A DNA stretch of 32,194 bases from Amycolatopsis circi (GTDB lineage Bacteria > Actinomycetota > Actinomycetes > Mycobacteriales > Pseudonocardiaceae): positions 1 through 32,194 of the forward strand of contig NZ_PQIA01000111.1 in the NCBI RefSeq assembly GCF_003385235.1. The letters are read 5' to 3'. Shown here in pieces: positions 21,416-27,832 of the stretch. Both the position numbers and the translations under genes were made by a program. The notes beneath the pieces are model-generated. The model was not told the DNA's origin. It ran no database searches and saw only the letters and a program-made list of their open reading frames with translations. The stretch's first letter is position 1, and each line of letters opens with the position of its first letter.

Positions 21416-22234
21416 CTACCCCAGCGCAGTGTTATACGGCGAAAACCGCACCTCCGCCGACCCCGGCAACGCTTTCCCGCGCAGCACCAGCCGCGGAGCC
21501 GGACCGTGGACCGCCAACCCACGCGCCTCGCACCACGCCGACAGCTCCGGAAACCGGTGGTCCACGGCCAGCCGGAGGTCGCCGGACGTGGTGCGGGCGA
21601 TGCCGCGGATCAGCGCGCGGGCCTGGTCCTCGTCCGCGGCCACCACCGGGCCGATGGCCAGCACCCCTGCTTGCGCGGTGCCAAGCGCGTAACCCTCGTC
21701 AGTCACGTGGACGTGGTCGGCCTCAAACAGCATGCGGTTCAACAACTCCCGCCGCGCGAAGCCTTGCGACGCACTGTCCAATTCGTACACTCGCGCCACG
21801 TCCGCCGGACCGATCGGCCGCGCCGCCGGACCATCGTCGTCGGTGAACCGGCCACGATGATCGTTGCAGCCGCCGTCGAACTCGAAGCCCATCGATTCGT
21901 ACAGCGAACGCGCGTTTTCCGTGGTGTGCAAGGACACGACGGCGTCCCCGGCTTCGTCGAGCGCCTGCGCCGTCACCCGTCGGCCGAGCCCCTGCCGCGC
22001 GAACCGCTCCGCGACGACGACCATCGAGACGCTCGCGGTCGGCCCGGTCCGGGTGAGCACCGCCGCCGCGGCGAGGCCGCCGTCCGGAGCGTCGATGCCG
22101 AATCCGCGGCCGACGTCCAGCAGCATCGCCCATTTTCGTTCTTCGCGCGGCCACCCGCGATCGGTTCCGAGGTCGAGGCAAGCGGACAGGTCGGCGGGCC
22201 CGAGCGAGCGGACCGAGGCGTCGGCGAGCAGCAC
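21416..22234 (-). CDS. GNAT acetyltransferase with C-terminal YitH-like domain
   Basis: A 272-residue protein. Residues of about 8-120 form a GNAT fold, with the acetyl-CoA loop RFARQGLGRRVTAQAL and the following VVSLHTTENARSLYESMGF. The C-terminal half (about 135-270) is a second, GNAT-like domain as in the YitH/Acetyltransf_18 group, with VYELDSASQGFARRELL. The substrate cannot be predicted. GTG 22234 (LLADASVRSLG) is chosen over GTG 22243 because TAGGGT ends exactly 7 bases upstream of it. It is convergent with the IS and divergent from the decayed WD40-like gene, sharing an 83-bp region. Confidence 0.87.
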   Translation of the reverse strand: MLLADASVRSLGPADLSACLDLGTDRGWPREERKWAMLLDVGRGFGIDAPDGGLAAAAVLTRTGPTASVSMVVVAERFARQGLGRRVTAQALDEAGDAVVSLHTTENARSLYESMGFEFDGGCNDHRGRFTDDDGPAARPIGPADVARVYELDSASQGFARRELLNRMLFEADHVHVTDEGYALGTAQAGVLAIGPVVAADEDQARALIRGIARTTSGDLRLAVDHRFPELSAWCEARGLAVHGPAPRLVLRGKALPGSAEVRFSPYNTALG

Positions 22235-22247
22235 GGTCCCCACCCTA
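22232..22247 (-). promoter_or_regulatory. Leaderless -10 element for the GNAT gene
   Basis: Minus-strand TAGGGT (22247-22242) is followed by 7 bases and the GTG at 22234. This rules out the GTG at 22243, which would overlap the -10. Confidence 0.5.
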
Positions 22248-22317
22248 GGCCGGAGAGCTGCCGCGGTGGTCGGCTCGACGCCGAAAATTCAACTGCCGCC
22301 CGGCATAGGCTTCGCTG

Positions 22318-22905
22318 GTGACCGACTCCGAAGTGCTGACCGTCCAGCAGGTTCTCGGCGACGGCCGGTTCGCCGAAGTGCGGCTGACCGAGACCGATTC
22401 CCGCACGGGTTAGGTGGCCGTCGGGGGTGCGCTGGGACGTCCGCTGTGGGCCGGGCACACCGTGGCGAGTTCGCCCGGCCCGACCGCCTGGAACCGCGTG
22501 CGTGTCTACCGCGCCGACACGCTCGAATGTGTTCACCTGATGAGCCTGCATTGGCCGGTCAACGCGCTGGCGTTCCGCGACCTCTTTGGTGAAGGACCGC
22601 CGTGAGGTACTGCAGGTCGGCGGCGTCGCTGCGGACACGTCGAACCGGTCCAAGGCGTGTTCGTCGACGACTCGATCGTCCACGCCACCGCGATCCACAA
22701 CGGGGCCGGACTACAGCCCGGCAACGCCTGCGTAGTCCGCCGCTCCTATCCCGACGGAAAGCCCAGTGGGTCTTCACCGCCGACCACCCAGGTCACCGCG
22801 ATAGACGCCGTCGGGTACCCCGTCGGCACGCTGGACGGCCGCGTGCTGGTCTGCGAAACAGTGACAAGGGAGTCCTACGCCACACGCGCGGCAACCGCGC
22901 AGTAG
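22318..22905 (+). pseudogene. Decayed WD40/beta-propeller-like gene
   Basis: GTG 22318 has TAGGCT 6 bases upstream, so a promoter remnant is present. The frame reads TDSEVLTVQQVLGDGRFAEV and meets an in-frame TAG at 22411. It then continues VAVGGALGRPLWAGHT...NRVRVYRADTLECVHLMSLHWPVNALAF to a TGA at 22603. Further pieces follow in shifted frames: DRREVLQVGG, then FVDDSIVHATAIHNGAGLQPGNACVVRR, then AQWVFTADHPG in another frame, and finally GTLDGRVLVCETVT ending at 22905. The pieces have the rhythm of a cytoplasmic beta-propeller protein (coordinates such as VYRADTLE...VNALAF, GTLDGRVLV). They are far too short overall, so the gene has a stop, several frameshifts and large deletions. It ends only 15 bases before the accD5 start. 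Confidence 0.75.
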
Positions 22906-22906
22906 C

Positions 22907-22922
22907 TAAGCTCCGCCACATG
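22907..22922 (+). promoter_or_regulatory. Leaderless -10 element for accD5
   Basis: TAAGCT (22907-22912) is followed by 7 bases and the ATG at 22920. A small perfect hairpin (GCGCGG-CAA-CCGCGC, 22886-22900) lies where the -35/-20 region would be and may bind a regulator. Confidence 0.5.
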
Positions 22923-24557
22923 AGCAGTGCGACGCAGCCGCTCGGGACGCCGCCCGAGGGAGAACCGGACATCCACACGACGGCCGGCAAGCTCGCGGAT
23001 CTCTACCGCCGCTACGACGAGGCCGTGCACGCCGGTTCGGCGCGCGCGATCGAGAAACAGCACGCCAAGGGCAAGAAAACCGCCCGCGAGCGGATCGACC
23101 TTCTGCTCGACGAGGGCTCGTTCGTCGAGCTGGACGAGCTGGCGCGGCACCGCTCCACGAACTTCGGGCTGGAGAAGAACCGCCCGTACGGCGACGGCGT
23201 CGTCACCGGGTACGGCACCGTCGACGGACGTCCGGTGTGCGTGTTCAGCCAGGACGTCACCGTCTTCGGCGGCGCGCTCGGCGAGGTCTACGGCGAGAAG
23301 ATCGTCAAGGTGATGGACCTGGCGATCAAGACCGGCCGTCCGATCATCGGCATCAACGAGGGCGGCGGCGCGCGGATCCAGGAAGGCGTCGTGTCGCTCG
23401 GCCTGTACGGCGAGATCTTCCGCCGCAACACCATGGCCTCCGGCGTCATCCCGCAGATCTCGCTGATCATGGGCGCGAACGCGGGCGGCCATGTCTACTC
23501 CCCCGCGCTCACCGACTTCGTCGTGATGGTGGACGAGACGTCGCAGATGTTCATCACCGGACCGGACGTCGTGAAGACGGTGACCGGCGAGGACGTCACC
23601 TTCGAGGAACTCGGCGGCGGGCGCACGCACAACACCAAGTCGGGCGTCGCGCACTACCTCGGTTCCGACGACGAGGACGCGATCGCCTACGTCAAGGAAC
23701 TGCTCTCCTACCTGCCGCAGAACAACCTGTCCGAGCCGCCGGAGTTCGACGCGGACGCGCCGCCTGCCGGGTTCTTCGAGAACGTCACCGACACCGACCG
23801 CGAGCTGGACACGCTCATCCCGGACTCGCCGAACACGCCGTACGACATGCACGAGGTCGTCACCCGCGTGCTCGACGACGGCGAGTTCCTCGAGGTGCAC
23901 GAGCTGTTCGCGCCCAACATCCTGGTCGGGTTCGGCCGGGTTGACGGCCAAAGCGTCGGCGTCGTCGCGAACCAGCCGACGCAGTTCGCCGGCTGCCTCG
24001 ACATCGACGCGTCCGAGAAGGCCGCCCGGTTCGTGCGGACCTGCGACGCGTTCAACATCCCGGTGCTGACCTTCGTGGACGTTCCCGGCTTCCTTCCCGG
24101 CACCGACCAGGAGTGGAACGGCATCATCCGCCGCGGCGCGAAGCTGATCTACGCGTACGCGGAGGCGACCGTCCCGCTGATCACGGTGATCACGCGCAAG
24201 GCCTACGGCGGCGCGTACGACGTGATGGGTTCCAAGCACCTCGGCGCGGACATCAACCTGGCCTGGCCCACCGCGCAGGTCGCGGTGATGGGTGCGCAGG
24301 GCGCGGCGAACATCGTGCACCGCAAGACGCTGGCCAACGCGGCAGCGGAAGGTCGCGATGTCGATGCGTTGCGCGCGGACCTGATCCAGGAATACGAGGA
24401 CACGCTGCTGAACCCGTACGCGGCGGCCGAACGCGGCTATGTCGACTCGGTGATCGTGCCCGCGCACACCCGCGGTCACGTCGCCAAGGCGCTGAGCCTG
24501 CTGCGCACCAAGCGCGAATCGATGCCGCCCAAGAAGCACGGCAACATCCCCCTGTGA
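22920..24557 (+). CDS. accD5: Acyl-CoA carboxylase beta (carboxyltransferase) subunit, AccD5/PccB-like
   Basis: A 545-residue carboxyltransferase. It moves the carboxyl group from biotin on the alpha subunit to propionyl-CoA (and perhaps acetyl-CoA), giving methylmalonyl-CoA for methyl-branched lipids or polyketides. The N half has the acyl-CoA oxyanion site around GRPIIGINEGGGARIQEGV. The C half has the biotin site FVDVPGFLPGTDQEWNGIIRRGAK and GGAYDVMGSKHLGAD. The Asp in GGAYDVMGS is at the position that favours propionyl-CoA in PccB/AccD5. ATG 22920 is fixed by the -10 spacing and family length; upstream in-frame codons belong to a pseudogene. The accE gene follows 7 bp later. In mycobacteria this gene is divergently adjacent to birA; here they are 13 kb apart. 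Confidence 0.94.
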   Translation: MSSATQPLGTPPEGEPDIHTTAGKLADLYRRYDEAVHAGSARAIEKQHAKGKKTARERIDLLLDEGSFVELDELARHRSTNFGLEKNRPYGDGVVTGYGTVDGRPVCVFSQDVTVFGGALGEVYGEKIVKVMDLAIKTGRPIIGINEGGGARIQEGVVSLGLYGEIFRRNTMASGVIPQISLIMGANAGGHVYSPALTDFVVMVDETSQMFITGPDVVKTVTGEDVTFEELGGGRTHNTKSGVAHYLGSDDEDAIAYVKELLSYLPQNNLSEPPEFDADAPPAGFFENVTDTDRELDTLIPDSPNTPYDMHEVVTRVLDDGEFLEVHELFAPNILVGFGRVDGQSVGVVANQPTQFAGCLDIDASEKAARFVRTCDAFNIPVLTFVDVPGFLPGTDQEWNGIIRRGAKLIYAYAEATVPLITVITRKAYGGAYDVMGSKHLGADINLAWPTAQVAVMGAQGAANIVHRKTLANAAAEGRDVDALRADLIQEYEDTLLNPYAAAERGYVDSVIVPAHTRGHVAKALSLLRTKRESMPPKKHGNIPL

Positions 24558-24564
24558 GGCCGAG

Positions 24565-24777
24565 ATGACGGACGCTCCCCTGCTCCGCGTGGTCCGCGGC
24601 AACCCGGACGACGCCGAACTCGCCGCGCTCACCGCGGTGGTGGCCACTGCCGCGTCGCTGGCGGCACCTGCTCCGACGCGGCGTCGTACGTCGTGGTGGG
24701 GCGACCGGGCCGCGGCGGTGCGCGCGCCTCTGGCGGCTGGTGACGGGGCCTGGCGCGCCTCGTCGTTGCCTCGCTGA
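24565..24777 (+). CDS. accE: Acyl-CoA carboxylase epsilon subunit
   Basis: A 70-residue protein with the epsilon-subunit pattern: LLRVVRGNPDDAELAALTAV near the N terminus, an Ala/Pro-rich middle (SLAAPAPTRRR) and the Trp-containing end SWWGDRAAAVRAPL...GAWRASSLPR. Such subunits bind the beta hexamer and raise carboxylase activity in actinobacteria. ATG 24565 lies 7 bp after the accD5 stop, a typical two-gene operon. The usual next gene in relatives (maf) is absent; a terminator palindrome follows after 5 bp, and then a truncated regulator. Confidence 0.88.
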   Translation: MTDAPLLRVVRGNPDDAELAALTAVVATAASLAAPAPTRRRTSWWGDRAAAVRAPLAAGDGAWRASSLPR

Positions 24778-24782
24778 AGTCC

Positions 24783-24826
24783 TCGTGCGTGTTGGCGCCG
24801 GTTAGAACCGGCGCCAACACTCACGA
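24783..24826. terminator. Palindromic terminator after accE (repeat family copy 3)
   Basis: The arms 24783-24803 and 24806-24826 pair at 20 of 21 positions around a 2-base AG apex (core GGTTAGAACC). The outer arm TCGTGcGTGTT/AACACTCACGA is shared with copies 1 and 2; the middle (GGCGCC instead of AATCCC) differs but remains paired. It ends the accDE operon. The truncated regulator reading frame begins inside it. Confidence 0.85.
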
Positions 24827-25223
24827 CCACCTGCGGGATCCGAACCAGTTCCCGGACGGGCGGCCGGCCAAAAGTACGTCGATCGGCATCAAGAACGCCG
24901 AGGGCGAGTACATCGCGGCGCTGTGTCTGAACCTCGACGTCTCGGTGCTGTCGCCGCTCAGGCACACGCTGACCAACCTGGTCGCTACTGATGCTGCGCA
25001 GCCCGGCGTCGTGGAAGATCTGCGCTCCCGGACCTCGCGTGAGCTGCGGGAACTGATCGAACGCGCGGCCGGGGGCAGCCCGCGTTCCCTTTCCCGCGAG
25101 GCCAAACGAGACCTGGTCCGCCGGCTGCGCGACGAGGGATACTTCGAATCCCGCGACGCCGCCCAGGTCATCGCCGACCTGCTCGGCGTATCCCGGGCGA
25201 CTGTCTACAACTACGCGAAATGA
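24827..25223 (+). pseudogene. 5'-truncated YheO/DauR-like regulator
   Basis: The frame immediately after the palindrome reads HLRDPNQFPDGRPAKSTSIGIKN, AEGEYIAALCLNLDVSVL (the end of a YheO-like PAS domain) and then the complete DauR-type helix-turn-helix SLSREAKRDLVRRLRDEG...AQVIADLLGVSRATVYNYAK. About 90 N-terminal residues of a normal 215-225 residue member are missing. The only upstream start, GTG 24789, lies within the accE terminator hairpin. So the gene has lost its 5' part at a junction marked by the repeat. It ends in ATGA, overlapping the RidA start, as in intact D-amino-acid operons. The family senses or controls D-amino-acid catabolism (DauR controls D-arginine use). It may still express an HTH fragment by readthrough. 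Confidence 0.8.
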
Positions 25224-25615
25224 GCACGTCGATGACCGAAATCGTCCTGCGCGACAGCCCTGAACTGACCGCGCCCGGCGGGCATTACTCGCACACCGCG
25301 CAATACGGCGGGATGGCCTTCGTCTCCGGACAGCTGCCCATCACCAGCGACGGGACCCGGCTGGTGGACGAGCCGTTTGCCGTGCAGGCTAAACAAGTTC
25401 TGGCCAACGTCGACGCGTGTCTCGCCACTGCGGGCACGAGCCGCGATCGGCTGTTGTCGGTCACCGTCTACGTGACCGACATGGGCGACTGGCCGGAGTT
25501 CGACGGGATTTACCGTGCCTGGATTGGCGAGCATCGCCCGGCGCGTGCGGTCGCCGGATCGAGTACCCTCCACTTTGGAGCGAAGGTCGAGGTGCAGGCA
25601 ATTGCCGCCGTCTGA
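25220..25615 (+). CDS. RidA/YjgF family enamine/imine deaminase
   Basis: A 131-residue protein of the Rid family. It hydrolyses reactive enamine/imine intermediates released by PLP-dependent dehydratases and protects PLP enzymes from them. Seen: HTAQYGGMAFVSGQLPI, TVYVTDMGDWPEFDGIY, and the C-terminal RPARAVAGSSTLHFGAKVEVQAIA with the conserved Arg and Glu of the active site. ATG 25220 overlaps the regulator stop (ATGA); ATG 25232 is a possible alternative. It sits before a fold-III PLP enzyme that may act on D-Ser or D-Thr, which would release just such imines, so the pair makes biochemical sense. Confidence 0.9.
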   Translation: MSTSMTEIVLRDSPELTAPGGHYSHTAQYGGMAFVSGQLPITSDGTRLVDEPFAVQAKQVLANVDACLATAGTSRDRLLSVTVYVTDMGDWPEFDGIYRAWIGEHRPARAVAGSSTLHFGAKVEVQAIAAV

Positions 25616-26729
25616 GGAAACCCTGGCTGACCCGGACACGCCGTTCGCCGTCGTTGAGCTGTCGCGCGCCCAGCGCAACGCCGAATTTTTAGCGCAGCGA
25701 ATGCGCGAACTCGGCGTTTCCCTGCGCCCGCACACGAAAACGGCGAAGGCGTTGCCCGCGACCGCGTTGATGCACGGCGGTAAACCAGGTCCGATCACAG
25801 TGTCGACGCTGGCCGAAGCAGAAGCCTTCGCCGACGGCGGGTACACCGACATCACGTACGCGGTCGGCATTGACCCGCACAAGCTCCCGCGCGTGATAGC
25901 GCTGCTGCGACGGGGAATCACCGTGCGTGTGCTGCTGGACAGCGTCGCACAGGCCGCTGCGGTAACCGCCGCAGCGCGCGAAGCCGGGGTACGCATTCCG
26001 TCGCTGATCGAGGTCGACTGTGACGGTCACCGTGGCGGCGTACTGCCCGAAGACCCCGCGTTGCTCGCCATCGGACGACAGCTGCCCGACTGTCTCGACG
26101 GCGTCCTCGTACACGCCGGTGAGTCCTACTTCGCGACAACCGCTGCAGCACAACGCGAAGCCGCCGCGCACGAGCGTGACGTCGCTGTCGCTGCAGCACA
26201 ACGCCTTCGCGACGAAGGTCTGTACGCGGGCACAGTCAGCGTCGGCTCCACCCCGACCGCGCACGCAGCCGACGACCTCACTGGCGTCACCGAAGTCCGC
26301 GCTGGCAACTACATCTTCTTCGACCTGGTGATGGCCGGGCTCGGCGTCTGCCGCGTCGAAGACCTTGCGCTGTCCGTGGTCGTCACAGTGATCGGACACC
26401 GCCCCGAGCACGGCTGGATCCTCACCGACGGCGGCTGGATGGCGTTGTCGCGAGACCGAGGCACCGCGAACCAAGCCGTCGACCAGGGATACGGCCTGGT
26501 CGCCGACCTCGATGGCACCCTCGTACCCGGCCTCGTGGCGACCGGCGCGAGCCAGGAACACGGAATCCTCACCGCCCGCGACGGACATCCGCTGCCCAAA
26601 CTGCCGATCGGCACCCGTCTGCGCATCCTGCCCAACCACGCCTGCGCCACCGCCGCGCAACACGACAGCTACCGAATCGTGGAGAATGGCCGCCTCACCG
26701 ACACCTGGCGACGGATGAGCGGCTGGTGA
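25602..26729 (+). CDS. D-threonine aldolase/D-serine dehydratase family PLP enzyme (fold III)
   Basis: A protein of about 375 residues of the alanine-racemase-like fold. The PLP lysine is in LRPHTKTAKALP (about residues 37-48). PLP phosphate and ring contacts include VHAGESY and VSVGSTPT, and VRAGNYIFFDLV is the family signature. PNHACATAAQHD near the C terminus has the His-x-Cys metal site of D-serine dehydratases and D-threonine aldolases. It therefore breaks down a D-hydroxy amino acid; which one cannot be told. The likely start is TTG 25602, 14 bp inside the end of the RidA gene, with an AAGG/GAGG stretch upstream. No ATG or GTG exists near the family N terminus. One base separates its stop from that of the convergent small gene. 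Confidence 0.88.
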   Translation: MPPSEETLADPDTPFAVVELSRAQRNAEFLAQRMRELGVSLRPHTKTAKALPATALMHGGKPGPITVSTLAEAEAFADGGYTDITYAVGIDPHKLPRVIALLRRGITVRVLLDSVAQAAAVTAAAREAGVRIPSLIEVDCDGHRGGVLPEDPALLAIGRQLPDCLDGVLVHAGESYFATTAAAQREAAAHERDVAVAAAQRLRDEGLYAGTVSVGSTPTAHAADDLTGVTEVRAGNYIFFDLVMAGLGVCRVEDLALSVVVTVIGHRPEHGWILTDGGWMALSRDRGTANQAVDQGYGLVADLDGTLVPGLVATGASQEHGILTARDGHPLPKLPIGTRLRILPNHACATAAQHDSYRIVENGRLTDTWRRMSGW

Positions 26730-26730
26730 C

Positions 26731-27135
26731 TCAACGCCCGCGCTGCGCCCACTCCGGAGCGTCCGCACCCGCGTGCGCCAGCAGCTCCTTCCGGGTGATC
26801 GAGCCGAGCGGGCCGACTCCGCGCAGCAACAGGTAGTCGCCCGCGTCGGCCTGGTCGTGCTCGATTTCGACGTCCTCGGCGTGGTAGCTGTCCGTCCAGA
26901 CGATCCGGACCTGGCAGCCGCCGTTCTGGGTGAGCGCGTGCACCTGCTGGACGGTCGCGAGCCGCGCCATCGGTTCCGATTCCCAGCGCTGCTGCAGGAA
27001 TCGCCAGCGCGAGGCCTGTTCGGCCGCGCGCAATCGTTGATCGAGCCCGCCGGCCCGGTCCCGGAAAATCCAGATAATCCCGGCCAAGACCGCGGCGGCG
27101 ACAGCCAGCCCGACCAGCCACCAGACCGTTCCCAT
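26731..27135 (-). CDS. Small membrane-anchored protein of unknown function
   Basis: A 134-residue protein. One N-terminal membrane helix (VWWLVGLAVAAAVLAGIIWIF) is followed by a basic, helical cytoplasmic part (DQRLRAAEQASRWRFLQQRW). Then comes a small domain (VRIVWTDSYHAEDVEIEHD...YLLLRGVGPLGSITRKELL) resembling no family I recognise. ATG 27135 has GGAGA just upstream and lies 12 bp after the TetR stop, so it is the second gene of a TetR operon. Length and good codon use argue that it is real. Partner or role unknown. Confidence 0.72.
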   Translation of the reverse strand: MGTVWWLVGLAVAAAVLAGIIWIFRDRAGGLDQRLRAAEQASRWRFLQQRWESEPMARLATVQQVHALTQNGGCQVRIVWTDSYHAEDVEIEHDQADAGDYLLLRGVGPLGSITRKELLAHAGADAPEWAQRGR

Positions 27136-27147
27136 GTCTCCGGGAGC

Positions 27148-27759
27148 CTACTCGCGCCGGTGCTCCCGGAGGTATCGCTCAACCAGGCCATCCGTGAATT
27201 CCGGCGGCACCGGCGCGCCGGTGACCAGCACGCGGTAGTGGATCGGCCCGACGAGCTGCTCGACCGCGCTGTCCAGGTCGGCGTCCGACGGCAGTTCGCC
27301 GCGCGCGACGGCGCGTTCGAGCGGCAGCCGGTCGCGCGCGTGCTGGCCGCGGATGTGGTCCTCGCGCAGCCGTCGCGCCAGGACCGGGTCGTGCTGGGCC
27401 TGGCCGAGCAGCGTGCGGAACACCGCACCGGCGTCGGCGGTGGTCAGGAAGGACGCGATCGCGGCGAGGTGGGTGCGGAGGTCCTTGCGGAGGTCGCCGG
27501 TATCGGCCGGGGAGAGTTCCTCGACGAGGTCGTCGCCGAGGGCTTCGAGCAAAATGTCCACTTTGGACGGCCACCAGCGGTAGACGGTCTGCTTGCCGAC
27601 TCCCGCCTTGGCCGCGATCCCCTCCATCGTGAGCCGGGCGAAACCGACCTCCACCAGCAGATCGTCGACCGCGTGCAAAACCGCGCGGCGCGCGTTCTCG
27701 CTGCGGCCGTAACGGTTCCCGTGATGCCGGCGCTCGCCGGGCTCAGTGACGTCGCCCAC
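27148..27759 (-). CDS. TetR-family repressor
   Basis: A 203-residue regulator. The N-terminal HTH lies in TMEGIAAKAGVGKQTVYRWWPSKVDIL (about residues 35-60), the C-terminal part in an all-helical TetR_C domain (about 80-200) with GAVFRTLLGQAQHDPVLARRL. GTG 27759 (GDVTEPGERRHHG) is chosen because TAGACT lies exactly 7 bases upstream; the earlier TTG at 27777 would overlap that -10. It is divergent from an MFS exporter, with a perfect palindrome between their -10 elements, so it probably represses both. The ligand may be an exporter substrate. Confidence 0.92.
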   Translation of the reverse strand: MGDVTEPGERRHHGNRYGRSENARRAVLHAVDDLLVEVGFARLTMEGIAAKAGVGKQTVYRWWPSKVDILLEALGDDLVEELSPADTGDLRKDLRTHLAAIASFLTTADAGAVFRTLLGQAQHDPVLARRLREDHIRGQHARDRLPLERAVARGELPSDADLDSAVEQLVGPIHYRVLVTGAPVPPEFTDGLVERYLREHRRE

Positions 27760-27772
27760 GTGAAGAAGTCTA
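27757..27772 (-). promoter_or_regulatory. Leaderless -10 element for tetR
   Basis: Minus-strand TAGACT (27772-27767) is followed by 7 bases and the GTG at 27759. Confidence 0.5.
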
Positions 27773-27776
27773 GCCA

Positions 27777-27789
27777 AGACGCAACGTCT
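27777..27789. promoter_or_regulatory. Candidate TetR operator
   Basis: AGACG-CAA-CGTCT is a perfect 5-bp inverted repeat with a 3-base centre. It lies between the tetR -10 (27767-27772) and the MFS -10, TAGCGT at 27794-27799. Binding there would block both divergent promoters. Confidence 0.5.
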
Positions 27790-27832
27790 CGTCTAGCGTT
27801 GAGCGCACCAGCTCACTAGGGGGTTCTCAGTC

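Noticed and set aside
22875..24965. A 696-codon open frame antisense to accD5/accE
   Set aside because: It is the mirror of a strongly conserved gene in high-GC DNA; Asp/Arg/Val-rich translation, no start signal, no family.
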